NCBI RefSeq assembly: GCF_012927115.1
Contig: NZ_JABBFY010000001.1
Span: 2,356,001 to 2,420,000 of the forward strand
Direction of reading: 5' to 3'
From: Sphingomonas sp. G-3-2-10
GTDB lineage: Bacteria > Pseudomonadota > Alphaproteobacteria > Sphingomonadales > Sphingomonadaceae
Length of the DNA stretch: 64,000 bases
Of this stretch, positions 51,956 through 59,849 are shown piece after piece. The position numbers and the translations under genes are program-made. The notes beneath the pieces are model-generated. The model had not been told where the DNA came from, did no database searches, and saw nothing but the letters and a program-made list of their open reading frames with translations. Each line of letters opens with the position of its first letter. Within the stretch, counting starts at the first letter, position 1.

Positions 51956-52525
51956 GTGAAACTTATCTTCATCAGCGCGATGATTGCCGTATGCCTCTGC
52001 ACGCCGGCGCAAGCTCAAACGATGCAACTTCAGAGAATCGGTCAATGGACAGTTGCAGGAATTTCTCGCGCGGGGGGCCCTGTATGCCGGATGGAACGCA
52101 CCTATCCTAACGGCACCATCTTCAACGTCGATGTATTCATTCAGTCACGAACGATCGAAATCTCAATCGCCAATAGAGATTGGCAGAGTTTAAATGAGGT
52201 TCCGAACGATAGCGGGCACACTCAGGGTTCTATAGCCACTTCCATCTCGTATTCGCGCGGCAGCGTGGCTTGGCAAGGCCGTGCGAAAATTCGGAGATCT
52301 AGTGCGCTCAACCCCGAACCCGGCATCTACATTAGGGGCCCTGTTGGCGAGTTGAGCCCGGTGATTGAGGGGATGCACACCGCCACAATCCTTTTGGTCA
52401 AGGCCGGGGAGGTCTCAGTTCTCTCAGCTTCACCCGATGGGTTGGACTCAGCGCTAGCCGCTCTCAAGTCGCAATGCATCGCACCCCACTATTACCAGCC
52501 GGAGAACGATCCGTTCCGTCGGTGA
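51956..52525 (+). CDS. Secreted hypothetical protein, island-borne
   Basis: The product has 189 residues. GTG at 51956 follows AGGGGA and begins a signal peptide ('VKLIFISAMIAVCLCTPAQA'). The mature part has Cys in 'GPVCRMER' and 'KSQCIAP'. No family is recognised; the general layout, a short secreted protein with N-terminal 'IGQWTVAGIS', resembles the invasion-associated-locus-B style of small proteins only loosely. It is followed by a terminator. Confidence 0.6.
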   Translation: MKLIFISAMIAVCLCTPAQAQTMQLQRIGQWTVAGISRAGGPVCRMERTYPNGTIFNVDVFIQSRTIEISIANRDWQSLNEVPNDSGHTQGSIATSISYSRGSVAWQGRAKIRRSSALNPEPGIYIRGPVGELSPVIEGMHTATILLVKAGEVSVLSASPDGLDSALAALKSQCIAPHYYQPENDPFRR

Positions 52526-52546
52526 AATCGTCAAACTGTCCTGCAG

Positions 52547-52573
52547 CCCTCGGCCTCACCGCCGGGGGTTTTT
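52547..52573 (+). terminator. Intrinsic terminator just ahead of the next start codon
   Basis: 'CCCTCGGCCTCACCGCCGGG' plus 'GGTTTTT' is a stem with a T-run. Its T-run ends only seven bases before the GGAG ribosome binding site of the gene at 52593. Confidence 0.75.
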
Positions 52574-52592
52574 GCTATTTGGAGAAACCCAC

Positions 52593-52997
52593 ATGCTCAT
52601 TCTCACTAATGCGCAGGCGATGGCCCGCGCCCTAGCTTCACCCATCGCCCCGGACCTCAAACGCGTCCTGCGACTACGCCGCGACCAGCTACTGTTCGAT
52701 ACAGCCGGCGCCTATGATCTAGGCGAACTGGCGCATTTCATCATTGTGTCGAAGGGCGATACGCTGCCGGAGATCGAAACGGCGGTGAACTATCCGATCA
52801 TGCCTGACCCGCCGTGGGAATGGGTACTGGATCACGGAAAGCTATTCGAAGCGCCGATTATCGTTAGCGATGACGGGTGCGGTATCGTGCTGATCGTGCC
52901 GGACCTCGAAGGTGTGGACGCTACCCTGCTGGGCCTAGTTCGTCGCGATTCCGTCCCAGCGAGTACCTTCGCCGACGACAGCTTCAACGCGGGATAG
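52593..52997 (+). CDS. Hypothetical protein, paralogue A
   Basis: The product has 134 residues. It has GGAG eight bases before ATG. It shares a scaffold with the next gene product: 'DLGELAHFIIVSKGDTLPEI' against 'DLTDWTEYLIVESGDTEEDI', then a 'W-W..D...FE' stretch and a 'LLGLVRR' type end, so the two are paralogues. Function is unknown. The terminator in its leader suggests regulated readthrough or an internal promoter. Confidence 0.6.
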   Translation: MLILTNAQAMARALASPIAPDLKRVLRLRRDQLLFDTAGAYDLGELAHFIIVSKGDTLPEIETAVNYPIMPDPPWEWVLDHGKLFEAPIIVSDDGCGIVLIVPDLEGVDATLLGLVRRDSVPASTFADDSFNAG

Positions 52998-53074
52998 CGA
53001 ACCGCGCGCCTAGCAGTCCGCCTGCGCTTCCTCATGAACAGGAAGGCCAGGAAAACCGTCAAAACCGCAATCGC

Positions 53075-53112
53075 ACCCGCCCGCCAGACACGCCGTCTGA
53101 GCGGGTTTTTTT
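53075..53112 (+). terminator. Intrinsic terminator just ahead of the next start codon
   Basis: 'ACCCGC' pairs with 'GCGGGT' around an inner 'CAGACACGCCGTCTG' hairpin, followed by seven Ts. It lies nine bases before the AAGGA ribosome binding site of the gene at 53134, repeating the arrangement at 52547. Confidence 0.75.
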
Positions 53113-53133
53113 GTGTCTGAAGGACTTTTCCCC

Positions 53134-53538
53134 ATGCAGCACCTATACGACCGAAAGACGATGACATGCGCCTTGGTGTCCGGCCTCGACCCAAGGCTTC
53201 ACAATCTTCTGTCGAAGCGCATTGCCGCTCTTGCGACGGAATACGGCGACCTCACGGACTGGACTGAATACCTCATCGTCGAATCCGGTGACACGGAGGA
53301 GGACATAATCCGCCACATCGGTTTCTCACCGCTTGTAGAACCGATCAATGGTGCGCGGTTCGGCAGCATCGGCTTCGAGCCGCATTGGGATTGGCTGGCG
53401 GATAGCGAGGGCATCTTCGAGATGATCCTCACGTTCGGCAGCACGTTCGCGTACGTCCTGTTGATCCATGATACCGATGGCGTCCCATCCGAACTACTGA
53501 CCATGTGTCGGCGCTATGCCGAGCGAGCGAGATCATGA
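53134..53538 (+). CDS. Hypothetical protein, paralogue B
   Basis: The product has 134 residues and is a diverged duplicate of the 52593 gene product, the same length, with the shared pattern 'IVESGDTEEDIIRHI', 'HWDWLADSEGIFEMIL' and 'MCRRYAERA'. Its start has AAGGA ten bases upstream. No known fold is recognised. It overlaps the following small membrane-protein gene by four bases. Confidence 0.6.
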   Translation: MQHLYDRKTMTCALVSGLDPRLHNLLSKRIAALATEYGDLTDWTEYLIVESGDTEEDIIRHIGFSPLVEPINGARFGSIGFEPHWDWLADSEGIFEMILTFGSTFAYVLLIHDTDGVPSELLTMCRRYAERARS

Positions 53539-53792
53539 AGGTTCTCGGATTTCTCCTTGCCGCCTGCATCACACTTGCGGGTCTCCGCCTCGTGGTGACT
53601 GGGTTGGTGCTCGGCATCATTCTCGCGGTGGTCATCGGCGTGATCACCAGACCGAAAGAGACGATAGGCTTTATCCTGTTCATGGCGGCGCTCGGATTCC
53701 TCGATCAACGCCCGGTGGCATTCCTCGCAGTGGTCTTCGGGATCGTCACTTGCTCCCTTCTGCTGAGGGCGATCGAGCAGAACAAAGCCTGA
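53535..53792 (+). CDS. Small membrane protein
   Basis: The product has 85 residues, almost all hydrophobic, with two or three membrane spans ('VLGFLLAACITLAGLRLVV', 'LVLGIILAVVIGVI', 'VAFLAVVFGIVTCSLLL'). The ATG overlaps the previous stop (ATGA). It could be a small toxin-like or accessory membrane protein, but there is no direct evidence. Confidence 0.55.
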   Translation: MKVLGFLLAACITLAGLRLVVTGLVLGIILAVVIGVITRPKETIGFILFMAALGFLDQRPVAFLAVVFGIVTCSLLLRAIEQNKA

Positions 53793-53927
53793 CGGCTTGA
53801 CACCAAACTGAACCGGTCTATTGGCCGCATCCGCTTACCTACGGCAGTTGCCCCTACATAGACGGCCAGCTGAGGTTCGCATCACATAGCTGATTACCCT
53901 TCCCGGCCCTTTGTGGCTGGCGGGCAT

Positions 53928-53972
53928 GCTGTGTGTGCGACCTCAATCTTCTGCCGATGTCTCACACACAGC
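53928..53972. repeat. Inverted repeat in the 400-bp gap before the replication gene
   Basis: 'GCTGTGTGTG' (53928-53937) and 'CACACACAGC' (53963-53972) are exact reverse complements around 25 bp; a third related word 'GATGTGTGAG' follows at 54019. Of the stretch 53793-54189 this is the only structured part seen. It could be an origin or operator for the replication protein that follows. Confidence 0.45.
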
Positions 53973-54189
53973 GATCAGCGCTTTGGCGAAATCTGGTTCG
54001 GGCCTTCTGGTCCCGGCGATGTGTGAGTAATTTCATTGAGCAATCTTCCGAATATGTCGGGGCCTCCTGCGAAGGTTGACCCCAGCACAATCATCTTTCC
54101 GCCTTCGGCAGCGATAACAATCGAAGCCAAACCCGACGCTGCTACGCCCAGCGGGGAAGCAACTTTCGCGACCGGCACCCGCGAAGGGG

Positions 54190-56139
54190 GTGAAGGGGGA
54201 GCCGACCGAGCACCCTCCACACCTCCTTCGCCCCCCTTCCCCCGCCCCAATTTCGGCAGGTGTGACGGGCGAGGTGCGCTACGACTACGACGACGGCATT
54301 TTCCGCTCTGCCCCCAGCACCAACCCGGTGGTCATCGCGCTCGCGGGGGCTGGCCTGTACCGCGCGCCGCAAGGCAATCGCGCCCACAGCATCACCTGCC
54401 CTTGGGAGGCCGAGCATGGCCCCGAGGATCAATCCGCGACCTACACTGAACCCGGCACGAATACCGCTCTGGGAGCATTCAGCTGCGTTGCTTGCAATAA
54501 GCAGGATCGTCATATCGGCACCCTGCTATCTCGCCTGGATGTCGAACCGTCGTCAGCTCGCGCAAAAGCTCGTGTCCGACTGCGGAGGGGCGAAATGCAC
54601 CGCATTGCGGAAGCTGCGGAACGAGTCCTCCTGAACGTGTGCGACTACTATCAAGCTGGCGGCGCAATCGCGCGGGTTAAATCCGACCCGCGTTCCGGTG
54701 ACGTTACGACCGAATACGTAACGGAGCAGGCGCTGACATTGGCGTTATCCGCTGGTGCCGATTGGGAGTCCCAGGACAAGGCTGGGAAATCGTGGAATCG
54801 GGTGGATGTCCCGACTCGCATCGTTCAGGCGCTCATGAAGAAAGGGGATTTTCAGCACCTCAAGCATCTGAATGGGCTGGCGCGACAGCCTTATTTCCGG
54901 GGCGACGAACACTTGCTCATCCGAACATCGGGCTATGACGAAGTCTCGGGCATGTATGCCGCATTCGAGGGTGGGAACTACCAGCTTCCCGAGCCAACCG
55001 AGGCCAACGCACTTGCGGCTCTCGATGCACTGCACGCACTGATCGAGGAACTCCATTTCGCGTCCCCGAGCGATCGATCTGCCGCGATATCGGCAATGCT
55101 TTCCTGTGCGATTCGGCCTTCCCTGCCGCTCTGCCCTGCGTTCAGCGTCAGCGCCTCCCGGCCCGGCAGCGGCAAAAGCTATCTCGCGTCGGTCATCGCG
55201 GCGTTCGGTGGTCCCGGCGATCCCTTTAATACCAGCTACCCGACCTCGACGGAGGAGGCGAGTAAGCTCGCGCTTTCGATGATGATGACAAGCCCGGCTG
55301 TCGTCTGTTTCGACGACATGACGAGCGACTGGATTGCGTATCCAGCGATCAATCGGATGCTGACCAGCGAGACGATCACCGACCGTGTTCTGGGAGCAAG
55401 CAAGATGGCCACGGCGCGAACGGCCAGCTTCATCCTCGGTACGGGCAACAACATCCGCCCGCTGCGTGATATGACCCGGCGCGTCGTATCGATCTACCTG
55501 TCCCCACGCGTGGAGGACATCACCTCACTTCGTTATCGGGGCAACCCTCTCAAGACCGTCAGATCGAACCGCGCCGCCTATGTCGGGCACTCACTCACCA
55601 TCGTTGCTGCACACCTCAAAGCCGGATCGCCGAGATCGGATTGCCCTACGATTCCGAGCTATGACGGCTGGTCGCACCTGTGTCGTGACAGCCTGATCGG
55701 ACTAGGACAACCTGATCCTGCGGCCAGTCTCATCGCTCAGGTCAATGACGACCCGGACATGCAGGCTTTCGGCGAACTCCTTACTCGCTGGCGCGAGTGC
55801 TTCGGCGAGCGACCGACGATGGTTCGCACCGTGACCGACAGAGCGGAGGGGAAACCAAACTTGAAGGCGGCACTGCTGGAACTGCCCGTTGCAGAGCGCG
55901 GATTTGTGAATCCTTCAAAGCTTGGACGCTACCTTGCCCGTCACGCCAACCGCATCGTGAACGGCCATGAACTGCGCAAATCACCCAACGGTGAGCGCAA
56001 TGCCTGGACCGTGATCGCAGTGGATCAAGCGCTCAGGGACAGGCCGCCGCCCGAGCCGGAGCAGGTACCCGAGATTGCGCGAATGTGGATCAAGGAAATG
56101 CCTCCGCTTCCACCGGGCATGAGCGAGGCCGACTTCTAG
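54190..56139 (+). CDS. Zinc-finger/AAA+ replication protein (primase-helicase like)
   Basis: The product has about 649 residues. A CHC2-like zinc ribbon is suggested by Cys70, His76, Cys99 and Cys102 ('ITCPWEAEHG', 'FSCVACNKQ'). The ATPase has Walker A 'SRPGSGKSYLASVI' (about 323-336), Walker B 'AVVCFDDM' (370-377) and an arginine-rich 'MTRRVVSIYL'. This resembles replicative proteins of satellites and small integrative elements; a catalytic primase site is not evident. The start at GTG 54190 is unsure: another frame upstream (54036) reads as coding and may be the true N-terminus. Confidence 0.68.
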   Translation: MKGEPTEHPPHLLRPPSPAPISAGVTGEVRYDYDDGIFRSAPSTNPVVIALAGAGLYRAPQGNRAHSITCPWEAEHGPEDQSATYTEPGTNTALGAFSCVACNKQDRHIGTLLSRLDVEPSSARAKARVRLRRGEMHRIAEAAERVLLNVCDYYQAGGAIARVKSDPRSGDVTTEYVTEQALTLALSAGADWESQDKAGKSWNRVDVPTRIVQALMKKGDFQHLKHLNGLARQPYFRGDEHLLIRTSGYDEVSGMYAAFEGGNYQLPEPTEANALAALDALHALIEELHFASPSDRSAAISAMLSCAIRPSLPLCPAFSVSASRPGSGKSYLASVIAAFGGPGDPFNTSYPTSTEEASKLALSMMMTSPAVVCFDDMTSDWIAYPAINRMLTSETITDRVLGASKMATARTASFILGTGNNIRPLRDMTRRVVSIYLSPRVEDITSLRYRGNPLKTVRSNRAAYVGHSLTIVAAHLKAGSPRSDCPTIPSYDGWSHLCRDSLIGLGQPDPAASLIAQVNDDPDMQAFGELLTRWRECFGERPTMVRTVTDRAEGKPNLKAALLELPVAERGFVNPSKLGRYLARHANRIVNGHELRKSPNGERNAWTVIAVDQALRDRPPPEPEQVPEIARMWIKEMPPLPPGMSEADF

Positions 56140-56248
56140 GTCAGCTAGAAAGACCACCGACCAAAAATCTGAATCCAGCCATCCGGAGCCGCAGCGATGC
56201 GGTTCCGGAGACGGCTCCCCCTTACCTTCAATAATATAAGGAATTCCC

Positions 56249-57421
56249 ATGCCGACTATCGAACTTAGCGCAGCCGCCGTTCAGGCGATTCGCGCCACAC
56301 CGCGCACCAAGAAAGAAACGTTCTTCGACGAGATCATTACCGGCTTCGTGCTGGAAGCGCGTCCAGACGGGGGCGCGACCTATGCCGTGCGATATAAAGA
56401 CGAGTACGGCCGCCAGAAGCAGTACAAGATCGCCAACGCGGCGGACCTGTCATTCGGGGACGCGAAGAAGGAGGCGATCCGCATCAAGTCCCGGACGGTC
56501 GTGGGCCAGAATCCAGCCGAGGAGAGAAAGGCCAATCGCCGAATTCCCACGGTCAGCGAGCTTTCCGAACGCTACTTGGAATACGCGAAAACCTACAAGC
56601 GCAGCCACGACATTGACGAGCGCTACCTGCGAATTCACGTCGTGCCTCGCTTCGGAAAACTGCACCTCAACCAACTCGATCAGACAGAGATCATGGACTG
56701 GCTGAACGGAAAGGTCGCGGCGGGCTACGCGCAAGCCACGGTCAACCGCTGGCAGGTAATCCTGAGTCACATGCTGCGGATGGCGAAGCGCTGGGGCTTG
56801 CCGGGTTCAGATTACAATCCTCTGGCTGGCGTAAAGCAGAAAGATCCGAACAATCGCATCGAGCGATACCTCAGCGCCGCCGAAACGAAGCGGCTGAAGC
56901 AAGCTGTGGAGGAAAGCCCCAATCCGATGCTCAAATTCATTGTTGCTCTGTTGCTCCTCACTGGATGCCGCAAGCGTGAGTTGCTGGACGGCAAATGGGA
57001 GGAGGTAAATCTTGAGCGGAAGGTCTGGCGCATTCCCACGAGCAAGAGTGGCAAGCCACGCCACGTTCCTCTTTCTGAGGACGCGATCGCGGTGCTGAAG
57101 GAGGTGCCACGGTTCGACAGATGCCCTTACATCGTGCCGAATCCGATGACGCGGAAGCCGTTCACGTCCATCTTCCACAGCTGGGATTCGGCCCGTCGGG
57201 CGGCCAAACTGCCCGATGTGCGGGTACATGATCTGCGTCACCCCGCCGCCAGCAATCTCGTGAACTCGGGCCAGTCGCTTTATGTTGTCGCAAAGGTACT
57301 GGGATATAGCCAGACCCGTACCACCGAAAGGTATGCTCACCTGGATGATGGCGTGCTTCTGAATGCCGTGAATGCTGCGTCTCAGGTCACGGGAACGACT
57401 TGGGCAACTGATCTAGCTTAA
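56249..57421 (+). CDS. int: Tyrosine recombinase (integrase)
   Basis: The product has 390 residues. It catalyses integration and excision of the element. The N-terminal DUF4102-like part (about 1-95), a SAM-like core-binding domain (about 100-185) and a catalytic domain (about 200-370) are present. Catalytic residues seen are Arg241 in 'TGCRKREL', Lys in 'TSKSGKPR', His327-x-x-Arg330 in 'VHDLRHPAAS' and Tyr362 in 'TERYAHL'. The usual His/Trp at 'LGH' is Tyr353 ('LGYS'), and Pro332 replaces the common Thr. It lies 2.3 kb from attR. A terminator follows. Confidence 0.92.
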   Translation: MPTIELSAAAVQAIRATPRTKKETFFDEIITGFVLEARPDGGATYAVRYKDEYGRQKQYKIANAADLSFGDAKKEAIRIKSRTVVGQNPAEERKANRRIPTVSELSERYLEYAKTYKRSHDIDERYLRIHVVPRFGKLHLNQLDQTEIMDWLNGKVAAGYAQATVNRWQVILSHMLRMAKRWGLPGSDYNPLAGVKQKDPNNRIERYLSAAETKRLKQAVEESPNPMLKFIVALLLLTGCRKRELLDGKWEEVNLERKVWRIPTSKSGKPRHVPLSEDAIAVLKEVPRFDRCPYIVPNPMTRKPFTSIFHSWDSARRAAKLPDVRVHDLRHPAASNLVNSGQSLYVVAKVLGYSQTRTTERYAHLDDGVLLNAVNAASQVTGTTWATDLA

Positions 57422-57432
57422 CGCCGAACTTT

Positions 57433-57470
57433 GCCCTCCAGTGACGCACTTGTTACTGGAGGGCATCTTT
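57433..57470 (+). terminator. Intrinsic terminator of the integrase gene
   Basis: 'GCCCTCCAGT' (57433-57442) and 'ACTGGAGGGC' (57455-57464) form a 10-bp perfect stem with a 12-base loop, followed by ATCTTT. Confidence 0.8.
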
Positions 57471-57554
57471 ATCAATTTTTACGGCGTCGCGCTTGTGATA
57501 CTCACCTTGACGGGCAGAGATCGCCGATCCTATTTGTCGTGCGGGGGGGGTAGG

Positions 57555-57998
57555 ATGAGCATCGAGGAGCGGGTTAGCGACGCGCTAGTTGATCTCCGGG
57601 CGGCGCTCGGCGAAGGTGCTCAGCTTGAAGGCACATTGGATGAACTGGCGGCCTACTATCATTTGAAGCCAGAGGTGCTTCGGGTCCGCGCGGAGAGGGC
57701 ATTTGGCGACCTCCACTCAGTCCAGGAACTTATCGCAGTAGAGCGGATAGCTTCATCCCGCGAGGCACTGCTCCGGTCTGCCTTCACCAAATATCGTATC
57801 CTCGCCTTCGGGCTGGCGACGGCACGCAACCACCCGGTACCCCCTTCCTTCGGTCAATGGCTTGAGAAGGAATTTGGCTTCTCCGGTCCAGAACAGGAGG
57901 ATGGCCTCGCACACGAGAATGAGGGGATCCTCTTTAACCGCGACATGGTGAAAGCCCTTGATCTCAAGCTGAATGCTCGAAAGCGGTCAGTGCGCTGA
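57555..57998 (+). CDS. Hypothetical protein
   Basis: The product has 147 residues. The ATG follows GGGGTAGG. The N-terminal part is helical and acidic ('ERVSDALVDLRAALGEGAQL', 'DELAAYYHLKPEVLRVRAER'), and could include a HTH-like region near 'LEGTLDELAAYYHLKPEV'. No family is recognised. It starts a short run of genes reaching the GIY-YIG-like gene. Confidence 0.5.
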   Translation: MSIEERVSDALVDLRAALGEGAQLEGTLDELAAYYHLKPEVLRVRAERAFGDLHSVQELIAVERIASSREALLRSAFTKYRILAFGLATARNHPVPPSFGQWLEKEFGFSGPEQEDGLAHENEGILFNRDMVKALDLKLNARKRSVR

Positions 57999-58022
57999 AG
58001 TGTTCGACGGCTAGGGTACGAC

Positions 58023-58313
58023 ATGCTTTCTTGGATTGATCAACTCGCGCGGATCATCGGCTACGGCGCGATCATTACCGGAATCATTTGGGTTCTGGGC
58101 AAGTGGGCGGAGGATCGCTCCGTTTCACGCACCGCTCAAATCGAGCGCGAAAGCCTGGAACGGATGCGCCTTGAACGCCCCGAAGCCTATGAACAGGAGA
58201 TGTGGTGGCGCGACAATGATCGACGGTTCAGAGCGGGTTTGCCCACTGATCCCAAATACATCGAGCGCATGAAAGCCATCGTCCAAAACTGCCGCGAAGA
58301 CGGTCTCCTGTGA
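58023..58313 (+). CDS. Small membrane-anchored hypothetical protein
   Basis: The product has 96 residues. A single N-terminal membrane segment ('IIGYGAIITGIIWVLG') is followed by a charged helical cytoplasmic part ('IERESLERMRLERPEAYEQE'). The stop overlaps the GTG of the next gene by four bases, so they are translationally coupled. Confidence 0.55.
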   Translation: MLSWIDQLARIIGYGAIITGIIWVLGKWAEDRSVSRTAQIERESLERMRLERPEAYEQEMWWRDNDRRFRAGLPTDPKYIERMKAIVQNCREDGLL

Positions 58314-58924
58314 CGAAGGCCGATCGCATTCGGGGCTTGGCAGATGGTACCCTCACCGTTGCAGAAATCGCGGCCGCAGTCGGCATTCGATATCAGCACG
58401 CCTATAATGTCCTCAATCGAAGCGGCCTGCTCGGTAAGGCCAAGGTCAACACGTGCGCCGCGCCGGTCGATAGGCCCTCTATACCGCGTGCGCCCCGCAT
58501 TCCTCGCGCAGCGATCATCAAACCCGAACTTCGAGCGGAGACGCTACTAGACGCGGGGTTTCGCTGGGCTTCGGCTTGGAGCATCGATGAGGCGGACGCG
58601 CTAATCCTCACGGAGCCATTGCCGAAGGAAGTTGGGGTGTACGCCTTCGTAAAGGCAGGAATAGTGGTGTATATCGGCGTTGCCACAATGGGACTGGCGA
58701 AGCGCATTTATTTCTACGGCAAACCCGCCATCACTCAGCGCACCAGCTTGCGCCTCAACGCTACTATCCGCGAGGAATTGGGTAATTCGAGCGAGATAGA
58801 CATCCTCATTGCTCAACCCGAAGACATGACATGGAACGGACTGCCCGTTCATGGCTCCGCCGGTCTGGAATTGGGTTTGATCAAGGCATATTCCCTTCCC
58901 TGGAACATGCGAAGTTCGGGCTAG
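58310..58924 (+). CDS. HTH plus GIY-YIG-like nuclease domain protein
   Basis: The product has 204 residues. An N-terminal HTH ('TLTVAEIAAAVGIRYQHAYN') is followed, at about 107-200, by a GIY-YIG-like core: 'VGVYAF' and 'VVYIGVA' with the two Tyr, Arg132 in 'LAKRIYF', Glu187 in 'GLELGLIKAY' and Asn199 in 'PWNMR'. This is the order of the GIY-YIG active site. It could be a homing-like nuclease or an element-encoded restriction accessory. The start is GTG with a GTGA overlap. Confidence 0.62.
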   Translation: MTKADRIRGLADGTLTVAEIAAAVGIRYQHAYNVLNRSGLLGKAKVNTCAAPVDRPSIPRAPRIPRAAIIKPELRAETLLDAGFRWASAWSIDEADALILTEPLPKEVGVYAFVKAGIVVYIGVATMGLAKRIYFYGKPAITQRTSLRLNATIREELGNSSEIDILIAQPEDMTWNGLPVHGSAGLELGLIKAYSLPWNMRSSG

Positions 58925-59035
58925 GCGGCACATCGTCGCTATGGTCCGGCGTGGCCTCCTGCGGGTGGCCGCCGGTAGCCGCTTGGGCACCGACCGCAAT
59001 GCGGGCACCGCACCACTTATCCGATTGGAGCGAGA

Positions 59036-59437
59036 ATGCGCGGAGACATCGACAATACCCAGCGAGTTTGTCTGGACGGGTCATCTTCGGTTCGGGAGCG
59101 AGTGCTTTACAGCGTCCAATCCCTACCGGAGCAGCGCATCCAAGTGGCGTCGGTGCGCGTCGAGTACTCCCATGTTGCTGTGTGGAGACCCTACGATCCC
59201 TCGGACCTCGGTCACGACGCGCCTTGGAAGTCCGGCATTTGGCGGAACATCTACGCGATCCGGTTGCCTCTAGATCAACCTGCAGGGCGTCCCGGACGGA
59301 TCACCTACGGTCTTGCTCCCTTCGAGCATGACGGCGCAGTCACCACGTTGCCGAGAGTGGAACTTGTCTTAAGTGGCGAACTTAGGCGGTATCTCCAAGG
59401 CGATCGTGAAGGCGATCGTGACCATCGGGCGGCCTAG
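59036..59437 (+). CDS. Hypothetical protein
   Basis: The product would have 133 residues. It has GGAGCGAGA before its ATG, and text with protein-like composition ('IQVASVRVEYSHVAVWRPYD', 'GIWRNIYAIRLPLDQPAG'). Two other frames overlap here, so this is a choice by ribosome binding site and composition only. No family is recognised. The following 59438-59687 has no gene and leads to attR. Confidence 0.42.
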   Translation: MRGDIDNTQRVCLDGSSSVRERVLYSVQSLPEQRIQVASVRVEYSHVAVWRPYDPSDLGHDAPWKSGIWRNIYAIRLPLDQPAGRPGRITYGLAPFEHDGAVTTLPRVELVLSGELRRYLQGDREGDRDHRAA

Positions 59438-59687
59438 TTTGAGATTGTAGCAATCCGGCGAATCTCGGAACATGATCACCTCGCTAGAACGGCGGCGATC
59501 TTCTGACGAGTGGCTGGCGGTAGGCGATCTTGCAGAACGTGGTCGAGCCAACGTGCTTTCGCTAGGAAGCTGCCCTACCGGGTGAGCCGTCTAAATTTGG
59601 GAGGTCGATGGGAAGCCACCAAACCACCAGCGTTGGATCGTGCTATCGCTTTATGTTTGCTACCAAAACCCAGCATCGACTCAGAAT

Positions 59688-59729
59688 CTGTTCATGCTGG
59701 TCTCGGCGCTGATGGGGCTGGAGCGGATG
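59688..59729 (+). repeat. attR, 42-bp direct repeat
   Basis: Identical to 47139-47180. The island DNA is to its left and the displaced host queA tail to its right. Confidence 0.88.
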
Positions 59730-59807
59730 CAGGCGGCCTATGCCCATGCGATCGCGCAGGAATATCGCTTCTACTCTTACGGCGATGCGTCGCTGCTGTT
59801 ACCGTAG
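59688..59807 (+). pseudogene. queA: Displaced 3' end of the original queA
   Basis: The 39-codon fragment reads '[19 protein letters not shown]' and on to '[12 protein letters not shown]' and a TAG stop, with host-like high GC. It has no start or upstream gene body of its own. It differs from the functional copy at codons after 'GLERM' ([10 protein letters not shown] against [10 protein letters not shown]), which shows that the island brought its own version. It is best read as the scar of integration. Confidence 0.9.
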
Positions 59808-59849
59808 GCGGGACAGCCGGGGGTGTTCCGGCACGAAATCGGGGGACTC

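Larger units (their letters stand above)
47139..59729. mobile_element. Integrative element inserted in the 3' end of queA
   Basis: A 42-bp perfect direct repeat (47139-47180 and 59688-59729) bounds 12.55 kb of visibly lower and uneven GC. The left copy continues as the intact end of queA, the right copy as an orphan queA tail. Inside are a tyrosine recombinase (56249-57421), a zinc-finger/AAA+ replication protein, a restriction-modification module with controller gene, a GIY-YIG-like nuclease and unknown genes. There are no capsid, tail or conjugation genes, so it resembles a phage satellite or a small mobilisable defence element rather than a prophage or full ICE. Confidence 0.85.

Noticed and set aside
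58831..59331. Alternative overlapping frames of 166 and 110 residues near the right end of the island
   Set aside because: They lack a ribosome binding site and overlap the GIY-YIG-like gene end; the frame at 59036 is slightly better, still at low confidence.
47139..59729. The island as a complete prophage
   Set aside because: No capsid, terminase, portal, tail or lysis genes were found; content fits a satellite or small defence element.
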